Made by a program: the position numbers and the translations under genes. From Alphaproteobacteria bacterium (GTDB lineage Bacteria > Pseudomonadota > Alphaproteobacteria > Rhizobiales > Devosiaceae), in assembly GCA_013152625.1 (NCBI GenBank), contig JAADFY010000117.1, positions 1 to 5,197 of the forward strand: a stretch of 5,197 nt of DNA, given 5' to 3'. This document shows, piece after piece, positions 1 to 4,714 of this stretch. Under the pieces are notes generated by a model, which was given only the letters and a program-made list of their open reading frames with translations, searched no databases and had not been told where the DNA came from. How positions within the stretch are numbered: position 1 is the first letter of the stretch; the number at the start of each line of letters is the position of its first letter.

Positions 1-407
1 TCCCAGACCTGCCGGTAATCCACCTGAAACGGATAATCGAACCCGTCCGGCCCCATCCACAAAATCACATGATCAATGGCGTGACCGGCAGCAAAATCCA
101 CCGCCTCAAATGCTGTTTCAATCGCTTTTTCCCGGTTTTCAGCCAGGGGATGGGTAAAGGCCCCGGCATCAAAATCGGCGCCATCAAACCTGAGATTAAG
201 CGCTGTTACCTCAAGGCCCGCATCGCCGGCCACATCCAGAAGTTCTGCCGGTCGCCCTGGGGCAAAATGCTGTGGAAAATTCAGCTCCAGCGCCGTGATC
301 CCGTCGATTTCGGCAATCGCCCTGATGGCAACGGCCGCATCCGGCCGGTCCGGCCCGGTCCGAAATGAATTCACTCGGGTGGCGAAGTGGTATTTGATCG
401 GTAGCAT
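1..407 (-). CDS. Xylose-isomerase-like TIM-barrel sugar isomerase/epimerase, N-terminal part (runs off left edge)
   Basis: The first 135 codons of a minus-strand gene are visible; the C-terminus lies beyond the left edge. The start is the ATG at 407-405: an in-frame TAA lies six codons upstream and no other start codon falls between. No strong ribosome binding site precedes it. The protein opens with a beta-strand-like segment (KYHFATRVNSF, residues 5-15), then alternating helices and strands, including ALELNF (39-44) and GLEVTALNLRF (64-74). A helix beginning THPLAENREKAIETAF (85-100) is followed by HVILWMGPDGFDYPFQVDY (113-131). This 'TxP..R.kAI ... vilW.G.DG.dYp.Q.DY' pattern is typical of the xylose isomerase-like/AP-endonuclease-2 fold, including xylose and L-rhamnose isomerase-like proteins. 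The metal-binding residues expected later in the barrel are outside the window. It is transcribed divergently from the transporter, so a role in converting the imported sugar is a reasonable inference. The exact substrate is unknown. Confidence 0.8.
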   Translation of the reverse strand, partial: MLPIKYHFATRVNSFRTGPDRPDAAVAIRAIAEIDGITALELNFPQHFAPGRPAELLDVAGDAGLEVTALNLRFDGADFDAGAFTHPLAENREKAIETAFEAVDFAAGHAIDHVILWMGPDGFDYPFQVDYRQVW

Positions 408-457
408 TGGCGGGACCTGTGGGTTTGTTTATTCGGTAAGCGGCGGGGACATCTGAT

Positions 458-477
458 AAACTTGGCGCGGAATTTGT
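458..477 (+). promoter_or_regulatory. Possible operator / sigma-54-like element upstream of the transporter operon
   Basis: Positions 458-475 read AAACTTGGCGCGGAATTT, an imperfect dyad (12 of 18 positions symmetric, centred on GCGC) directly upstream of the TTGACA at 477-482. Such a site could bind a dimeric repressor such as a LacI or GntR family protein. The same bases also resemble a -24/-12 promoter: TTGGCGCG, four bases, then TTGTT, with GG at 464-465 spaced 10 nt from the -12 dinucleotide at 476-477. That dinucleotide is GT here rather than the near-invariant GC, which weakens the reading. Both readings rest on pattern only. Confidence 0.22.
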
Positions 478-506
478 TGACACCCGCCATTTCACCTACC
501 TACTAT
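477..506 (+). promoter_or_regulatory. Candidate sigma-70-type promoter of the transporter operon
   Basis: A perfect TTGACA hexamer lies at 477-482, followed by an 18-bp spacer and TACTAT at 501-506, which matches the TATAAT consensus at four of six positions. Transcription would begin near position 513, leaving an untranslated leader of about 175 nt before the binding-protein start codon. It lies in the divergent intergenic region and points the right way. No equally convincing promoter was found for the minus-strand gene that starts at 407. Confidence 0.5.
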
Positions 507-533
507 CCTATCAGCCTTGCCGCCTGTCGAGCC

Positions 534-584
534 CACCTTGTCAAGGAAGAGGTGAGCCTCCCGGCGCAGTCCTGATCATGCAGG
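534..584 (+). other. Small inverted repeats in the 5' part of the leader
   Basis: Several short dyads fall here. CCTTG (536-540) and CAAGG (542-546) flank a single T. CACCT (534-538) pairs with AGGTG (550-554), and adding one mismatch extends this to 531-538 with 550-557. GAGG (549-552) pairs with CCTC (557-560). CCTG (571-574) pairs with CAGG (581-584). The stems are short and partly mutually exclusive. Taken alone each could be chance in G+C-rich DNA; together they suggest a folded leader RNA. Confidence 0.3.
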
Positions 585-589
585 CCAGC
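577..589 (+). repeat. Direct repeat, copy 1 (13 bp, CATGCAGGCCAGC)
   Basis: CATGCAGGCCAGC occurs exactly here and again at 721-733, where it encodes part of the signal peptide of the binding protein. The flanking bases differ on both sides, so the identity ends at 13 bp. Both copies contain an ATG that reads Met-Gln-Ala-Ser in its frame. This could be chance or the remnant of a small duplication. Confidence 0.4.
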
Positions 590-593
590 ATCG

Positions 594-635
594 GCTGCCG
601 GACCGTCCGGCAGCGAGTTGGCGGCCAGGACGGTC
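594..635 (+). promoter_or_regulatory. Competing hairpins in the leader of the binding-protein gene
   Basis: Hairpin A has a perfect 9-bp stem: GCTGCCGGA (594-602) with TCCGGCAGC (606-614) around a 3-nt centre, CCG. An alternative stem B pairs GACCGTCC (601-608) with GGACGGTC (628-635), eight perfect pairs around a 19-nt loop. Both stems use bases 601-608, so they cannot form together. This is the geometry of an attenuator or of a leader RNA that switches shape. Neither stem is followed by a T tract, so simple intrinsic termination is not indicated. The region ends about 50 nt before the start codon. The inverted repeats are seen directly; a regulatory function is inferred. Confidence 0.4.
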
Positions 636-673
636 GTGAGTAGGCGGCTTTGGGTCCAATAACAACCGGTTCA

Positions 674-681
674 AAGGGAGG
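674..681 (+). promoter_or_regulatory. Strong ribosome binding site that sets the GTG start of the binding-protein gene
   Basis: AAGGGAGG lies 7 nt upstream of the GTG at 689. It is the best Shine-Dalgarno match in the leader. It makes GTG 689 a better start than the TTG at 650 in the same frame, which has no comparable site and would add residues ahead of a complete Tat signal peptide. Confidence 0.85.
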
Positions 682-688
682 AACCCTC

Positions 689-2353
689 GTGAAACGTGAA
701 CTGTACAATAAAATGATGGCCATGCAGGCCAGCCGCCGTTCTGTGCTTAAGGGCGCAGCAGGGGCGAGCGTCGCCGCACTCGGTGCGAGCACCGCACTGG
801 GCGCATTTACTGCACCTGCCTTTGCCGCTTCGGATTTGCGCGCCGAAATGCTCAAGGTACCCGGTGTTGGCGTTGGGTCGCCCACCGATGCTGATTGGCG
901 CAAGGTTGGCGAGCTGGCCCTTGGCCCCACCAAAGACCGGGTGTCCGAAGGCGAATTTGCCGGGGTTGAACTCACATTCATGGGGTTGAACAACCAGAAC
1001 CTGCACAACTTCCTGTTTCGCGGGTTCTTGAAGCCCTGGGAAGCCTATACCGGCGCCAAGATCAACTGGATCGATCTTGCCCAGTCGGACTACAACGCCC
1101 GGCTGCAGCAATCCATTGCCACCGGCACCGTTGATTTCGACATCATCGAAATGGGTGCCCCCTTTGAAGGCGATGTCGCCGGCAAGGGCCTGGCTTCTGA
1201 AATGCCCGATTGGGTGCGCGAACAGATCGACATGGACGATTATGTGGATTATCTCAAAGCCCCGGTTGGCACCTGGGCCGGCAAGACCTACCGCGTTTCC
1301 ATTGATGGCGACTGCCACAACTTCAACTATCGCACCGACTATTTCACCGATGAGGATCTGGCTGCCGCCTGGACGGACGAAGGCAATGACGGCCCCTGGG
1401 AAGTACCCACCACCTGGCAAAAAGTTCAGGCGGTCACCAAATTTCTCAAGGGCAAGAAAATTGGCGGTCAGGACGCAAATGGCTATCTCGACCCGCTGAA
1501 GGGCTGGGGCGGATTTGGCTTTTACTTCCTTGGCTCACGGGCCACTGCCTATGCCAAACACCCCGACGATCCTAACTGGCTGTTCGACGCCGACACCATG
1601 AAACCCCGGGTGAACAATCCGGCCTGGGTGCGCGCCATTCAGGACGTGCTCGACACGATTGACTCCCAGCCCCCCGACCAGATCAATGCGGATCCCGGCA
1701 CCACCGGCTTCCAGCAGTTCCTGGCCGGTACCGGCTCCATGCTCAGCTGGTGGGGCGACATCGGTTCCAATGCCAAGACCTCTGATTCGTCAGTGGTTGG
1801 TGATGTGGTTGGTTTCGACATTCTGCCCGGCTCCGACGATGTCTACAATGCCAGCACCGGCAATTGGGACACCCTTGCATCGGGTCCGAACCATGCCCCC
1901 AACATGGCCTATATCGGCTGGGGCGTATATGTCATGGCCCGGGTCGATGGCGACAGCCTCAAGCACAAGGCGGCCTGGAGTGCTGCGGCCCATCTGGGCG
2001 GCAAGGACATCTCCCTGTGGGCGTCGGCCTATCCTTCGGGCTTCCAGCCCTACCGCAATTCCCACTTCAACATCCCCGAGTGGGTCGGCGCGGGCTATGA
2101 CGAGGCGTTCATTACCAACTATCTCGCCTCCCAGGCCAATTCCTACAACCACCCCAACGCGGCGATCGAACCGCGTATTCCGGGTATCTTCCAGTATTAT
2201 TCGGTGGCAGAGGACGAACTGGCAAAAATCTACGCCGGCCAGTTTGACGCCCAGACCGGGGCCGACAACATCGCCGCCGCCTGGGAAAAGATCACCGACC
2301 AGATTGGCCGGGATAACCAGATCGCGCTCTACAAGGCCTCACTGGGTCTCTAG
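689..2353 (+). CDS. Tat-exported carbohydrate ABC transporter solute-binding protein
   Basis: This periplasmic binding protein would capture a sugar or glycoside and deliver it to the permeases encoded downstream. It starts at GTG 689 (554 residues). The N-terminus has a twin-arginine signal: SRRSVLK at residues 15-21, an Ala/Gly-rich hydrophobic stretch (22-40) and a probable cleavage site after AFA (44-46). This implies export of a folded protein. The mature part shows the layout of family 1 extracellular solute-binding proteins: an early strand GVELTFMGLNN, a DFDIIEMG segment, SIDGDCHNFNYRTDYF in the place of the usual 'dg..lyYrkDlf' motif, and near the C-terminus YIGWGVYVMA, then GFQPYRNSHF. 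At 554 residues it is well above the roughly 400-450 typical of the family and falls among the longer proteobacterial members. It is the first gene of the operon and is followed by a strong hairpin, as expected when the binding protein is made in excess. Ligand unknown; the aromatic- and Asp-rich sequence suits carbohydrate. Confidence 0.92.
   Translation: MKRELYNKMMAMQASRRSVLKGAAGASVAALGASTALGAFTAPAFAASDLRAEMLKVPGVGVGSPTDADWRKVGELALGPTKDRVSEGEFAGVELTFMGLNNQNLHNFLFRGFLKPWEAYTGAKINWIDLAQSDYNARLQQSIATGTVDFDIIEMGAPFEGDVAGKGLASEMPDWVREQIDMDDYVDYLKAPVGTWAGKTYRVSIDGDCHNFNYRTDYFTDEDLAAAWTDEGNDGPWEVPTTWQKVQAVTKFLKGKKIGGQDANGYLDPLKGWGGFGFYFLGSRATAYAKHPDDPNWLFDADTMKPRVNNPAWVRAIQDVLDTIDSQPPDQINADPGTTGFQQFLAGTGSMLSWWGDIGSNAKTSDSSVVGDVVGFDILPGSDDVYNASTGNWDTLASGPNHAPNMAYIGWGVYVMARVDGDSLKHKAAWSAAAHLGGKDISLWASAYPSGFQPYRNSHFNIPEWVGAGYDEAFITNYLASQANSYNHPNAAIEPRIPGIFQYYSVAEDELAKIYAGQFDAQTGADNIAAAWEKITDQIGRDNQIALYKASLGL
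721..733 (+). repeat. Direct repeat, copy 2 (13 bp, CATGCAGGCCAGC)
   Basis: This is the second exact copy of the 13-bp sequence found at 577-589. It lies inside the binding-protein gene and encodes Met-Gln-Ala-Ser just before the twin-arginine pair. Confidence 0.4.
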
Positions 2354-2396
2354 CGGTATGGCGCAGCCTGATAACGGCTGTATCTGCAAACACATG

Positions 2397-2423
2397 AAAG
2401 TGGCGCCTGTCGGCGCCACTTTT
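2397..2423 (+). terminator. Intergenic GC-rich hairpin with short T tract (partial terminator or mRNA stabiliser)
   Basis: AAAGTGGCGCC (2397-2407) pairs perfectly with GGCGCCACTTT (2412-2422) around the 4-nt loop TGTC, giving 11 pairs followed by one more T. It has the form of an intrinsic terminator with a short T tract (four Ts, then GTA). It lies 43 nt after the binding-protein stop codon and 40 nt before the first permease gene. In sugar-importer operons such hairpins, known from the malE-malF spacer, hold back 3' exonucleases or stop part of transcription so that binding protein exceeds permease. That role is inferred here. A weaker 5-bp hairpin, CAGCC/GGCTG at 2364-2380, precedes it. 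Confidence 0.75.
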
Positions 2424-2462
2424 GTACCCACCAATCAGCCTGTCACCAAAGGGCGCTTGTAA

Positions 2463-3587
2463 ATGGCCGCTCCCCCGCAATTCGAGCACGCCCGCTACAC
2501 CCAAAATCGCGGGGCACCCATTCCGGCGGCCCGGCAATCCATGGGCCGGGCCCTGATCTGGTTCGGGTCCCTTGGCCTGCTGGCCATGATCTTGCTGCAA
2601 ATTCTGGATGCTACGGGCACCTTGCCCATTGGCTTTGAAAACTGGCGCCCCACCCTTTACGCCTACGTGGCCTGGGCCGTGGCCCTGGGCACCGGTCAGG
2701 TCCTGGTGCGCGGCGAGCCGGGCTGGCGGGCCCTGTTTGTATTGCCGGCGGCGCTGTTTACCATTGCCGTGGTCGTATTCCCCACCCTGTTCGGCTTTTA
2801 CATTGCCTCGCTGGACTGGAACTTAAGCTCCCTGGACGGCCCGAAATTTTTCGGCTTCGGAAATCTCGTCTTGTTGATGCAGGATCCGTTTTACTGGAAT
2901 TCCCTGCTCAACATGGTGTATTACGTGGCCCTGGTTCTGGTCGAATACGCCATTGCCTTCGGTCTTGCCCTGTTGCTCAACGCCGACATAAAAGCGCGCA
3001 AATTCTTCCGGGTTGCGTTTTTGCTGCCCTTCATGCTCTCGCCGGTGGCCGTCAGCTGGATGATCGGCAAATCCATGCTTGAATCCCGGTTTGGCCCCGT
3101 TGCCTCGTTTTTGCGGGACATTGGTGTGGAGTCCCCCACTTTCTTTTCCTCCCCCTGGGTCGCCCGCCTCAGCATTGAGGTCATGGACGCCTGGATGACC
3201 ATCCCGTTCATGATGATTTTACTGCTGGCCGGCCTGCAGGCCCTGCCCCGCGAAGTGGTGGAAGCGGCAAAAGTCGATGGCGCCAATGCCTGGCAGTCAT
3301 TTTGGAAAATCACCTTCCCGCTCATGCTGCCGGTTTCGGTCACCGCGGTGCTGATCAGAACGATATTCAAACTCAAGCTGGCCGATATCGTCATTAACGT
3401 CACATCGGGCGGTCCCGGCGGCGCCACAGATACCGTGTCCAGTTTTATCTTCCGTGTGTACCGCGACCGCTCCAATGTCGGCTACGGCACCGCGCTGGCG
3501 GTGTTCTACCTCATCGCAATCATAATTTTCCTTATCCTGATGCTCCGGGTCGCCAACCGGCTGACCAGAAATGTAACAGACCAATGA
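2463..3587 (+). CDS. Carbohydrate ABC transporter permease, MalF type
   Basis: This inner-membrane channel subunit (374 residues) would pair with the permease encoded next. The EAA loop that docks the ATPase is at residues 267-286: EAA (267-269), Gly273 and the IxxP ending (Ile283, Pro286). Hydrophobic segments lie near residues 29-48, 64-82, 91-115, 147-172, 181-202, 238-262, 290-301 and 343-362. Two of these precede the usual six-segment core, so the N-terminus is longer than in the common 290-320-residue MalF-type permeases. The family call is UgpA/MalF-like binding-protein-dependent transport. The start at ATG 2463 has a moderate AAAGGG (2448-2453) 9 nt upstream. A TAA abuts the start codon in the same frame, so the frame cannot extend further upstream. 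A later Met at residue 27 (MGRALIW) is a possible alternative start just before the first membrane segment. There is no sign of frameshift or degradation. Confidence 0.93.
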   Translation: MAAPPQFEHARYTQNRGAPIPAARQSMGRALIWFGSLGLLAMILLQILDATGTLPIGFENWRPTLYAYVAWAVALGTGQVLVRGEPGWRALFVLPAALFTIAVVVFPTLFGFYIASLDWNLSSLDGPKFFGFGNLVLLMQDPFYWNSLLNMVYYVALVLVEYAIAFGLALLLNADIKARKFFRVAFLLPFMLSPVAVSWMIGKSMLESRFGPVASFLRDIGVESPTFFSSPWVARLSIEVMDAWMTIPFMMILLLAGLQALPREVVEAAKVDGANAWQSFWKITFPLMLPVSVTAVLIRTIFKLKLADIVINVTSGGPGGATDTVSSFIFRVYRDRSNVGYGTALAVFYLIAIIIFLILMLRVANRLTRNVTDQ

Positions 3588-3618
3588 ATTTGAGATCCGA
3601 CCAGTACCGGGGCGCATC

Positions 3619-4539
3619 ATGGCTATAACTTTTGATGATAAATATGCCGAAAGCAAAGCCAATCGGCCCCCCAACTATGCCCTGATGCGGGTACTCATTT
3701 ACGGCGCCCTGCTGACCTGGACATTCGTTGCCCTGTTTCCTCTGTACTGGACCCTGTCCACTTCGTTCAAAAGCGCCGTCGATGTCACCCAGGGCAATCT
3801 GATCCCCTGGATTGATTTCCAGCCCAACTGGAAAGGCTGGCGGTCTTTGGGCCTGTCCCCCGATACGATATTTGGCATATCCACCCCCCGCGACGAGTTT
3901 ATCGGGCGTTTTATCAACTCCATTATTACCTCGGTGGGTTCATCGATGCTGGCGTTGATCTTAGGCTCGCTGGCCGCCTATGGCCTAAGCCGGTTTACCT
4001 ATAAATTCGGCTTCATGCGCAACGACGACATCCTGTTTTTCTTCATCTCCCAGCTTATCCTGCCCCCGGTGGTTCTGGCCCTGCCGTTTCTGGTTTTGTA
4101 TAAATTCCTTGCCCTGCTCGACACCTATCCGGGCATGATTTTCATCTATACGCTCACGGTTTTGCCCATCGTCATCTGGATCATGCGCGACCAGTTCAAC
4201 ACTATTCCCCGCGAACTTGACGAGGCCGCCCTGGTGGACGGGCTGTCCCACTGGGGGGTGTTTTTCCGCATTATTGTGCCCATTGCCATGCCGGGCATGG
4301 TCGCTGCCTTTATTCTTTCGCTGATCCTGACCTGGAACGAATATTATTTCGCCGCCCTGCTCACCTCCACCAACGCGAAAACCCTGCCGGTGATGGTCGC
4401 CAGCCAGACAGGTTCGCAAGGGATTTCATGGTGGACCATGGCCGCCCTGTCCACCGCCGCCATCGCGCCACTGGCCATCGTTGGCATCATGCTCGAGCGC
4501 TATATCATCAAGGGCCTCACCGCCGGCGCGGTGAAATAG
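3619..4539 (+). CDS. Carbohydrate ABC transporter permease, MalG type
   Basis: This is the second channel subunit (306 residues) and partner of the preceding permease. The EAA loop is at residues 202-221: EAA (202-204), Gly208, Ile218 and Pro221, matching the EAA-x3-G-x9-I-x-x-P pattern that contacts the ATPase. Six hydrophobic segments lie near 23-48, 97-123, 136-162, 170-190, 223-247 and 271-295. The C-terminus ERYIIKGLTAGAVK is typical of MalG/UgpE-type permeases. A periplasmic insert of about 45 residues (50-95) follows the first segment, as is common in this family. The ATG at 3619 is 31 nt after the previous stop codon; its ribosome binding site is poor (a GGGG run at 3609-3612). Translation may therefore be coupled to the upstream gene. 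It is the last gene of the operon, and no ATPase gene follows. Confidence 0.94.
   Translation: MAITFDDKYAESKANRPPNYALMRVLIYGALLTWTFVALFPLYWTLSTSFKSAVDVTQGNLIPWIDFQPNWKGWRSLGLSPDTIFGISTPRDEFIGRFINSIITSVGSSMLALILGSLAAYGLSRFTYKFGFMRNDDILFFFISQLILPPVVLALPFLVLYKFLALLDTYPGMIFIYTLTVLPIVIWIMRDQFNTIPRELDEAALVDGLSHWGVFFRIIVPIAMPGMVAAFILSLILTWNEYYFAALLTSTNAKTLPVMVASQTGSQGISWWTMAALSTAAIAPLAIVGIMLERYIIKGLTAGAVK
4517..4534 (+). other. Inverted repeat at the 3' end of the second permease gene
   Basis: TCACCGC (4517-4523) and GCGGTGA (4528-4534) form a perfect 7-bp stem around CGGC, ending three bases before the stop codon at 4537-4539. It encodes the conserved C-terminal Ala/Gly residues, so the symmetry may simply reflect codon choice. 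It could also help protect the 3' end of the message. Confidence 0.3.
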
Positions 4540-4542
4540 GAG

Positions 4543-4575
4543 CGCACCAAACGAGGCGGTGCGAACCCATTTTAT
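4543..4575 (+). terminator. Candidate weak terminator of the transporter operon
   Basis: CGCACC (4543-4548) pairs with GGTGCG (4558-4563) around a 9-nt loop, and a T-rich stretch (ATTTTAT, 4569-4575) follows after 5 nt. It begins 4 nt after the permease stop codon. The stem is only six pairs and the T tract is offset, so it is weaker than a classic intrinsic terminator. It is still the best candidate for the operon end. Confidence 0.4.
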
Positions 4576-4640
4576 CTGACCCTGAGCTCAGCGAGCTTCA
4601 ACGCGAGCCGGCCGAACAGGCCGCCCTGCCGGAGGGTCAG
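4576..4640 (+). other. Nested inverted repeats in the convergent intergenic region
   Basis: CTGACCCT (4576-4583) and AGGGTCAG (4633-4640) are a perfect 8-bp inverted repeat 49 nt apart. Between them are AGCTC/GAGCT (4585-4589 with 4593-4597) and CGGCC/GGCCG (4609-4613 with 4619-4623). The transcript could fold into a closing stem carrying two side hairpins. No T tract follows. It may be part of a rho-type or bidirectional end region, a small structured RNA, or chance. Confidence 0.3.
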
Positions 4641-4642
4641 TA

Positions 4643-4671
4643 TCCAGCATAGCGACCAGCGTCATGTTGGA
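4643..4671 (+). other. Further hairpin between the convergent genes
   Basis: TCCAGCAT (4643-4650) pairs with ATGTTGGA (4664-4671) in RNA, eight pairs including one G-U wobble, around a 13-nt loop. No T tract follows on either strand. With the two preceding structures it makes most of the 175-nt gene-free stretch between the permease and the right-hand gene foldable. No gene was found in that stretch. Confidence 0.22.
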
Positions 4672-4714
4672 TGCGGTGCGACCCGTGAGGCAAAAATTCC
4701 ACCATCAGGCGCAC

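Noticed and set aside
211..495. Minus-strand open frame of 94 codons across the left intergenic region
   Set aside because: It runs out of frame with the TIM-barrel gene, whose frame gives a coherent protein with family motifs from the ATG at 407.
408..520. Promoter for the minus-strand TIM-barrel gene
   Set aside because: Only weak -10-like stretches such as TTTATC (reverse strand) were found, with no convincing -35 partner, so no promoter is annotated.
650..688. Upstream TTG start for the binding-protein gene at 650
   Set aside because: It has no ribosome binding site and would put 13 extra residues ahead of a complete Tat signal peptide. GTG 689 has a strong AAGGGAGG at the right distance.
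671..1420. Long open frame of 249 codons on the minus strand
   Set aside because: It lies wholly antisense to the binding-protein gene and its leader, and its Gly/Val/Ile-rich translation matches no recognised protein. It is the expected shadow of G+C-rich coding sequence.
1659..2462. Open frame of 267 codons on the plus strand
   Set aside because: It overlaps the binding-protein gene in another frame. Its Pro/Ser/Thr/Arg-rich composition is typical of an out-of-frame reading.
2921..3475. Minus-strand open frame of 184 codons
   Set aside because: It is antisense to the first permease gene, whose plus-strand frame has membrane segments and an EAA loop. The minus-strand translation shows no family pattern.
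4428..4652. Plus-strand open frame of 74 codons at the operon end
   Set aside because: It begins inside the second permease gene in another frame, is His/Arg-rich and has no ribosome binding site. The part beyond the permease is better explained as intergenic hairpins.
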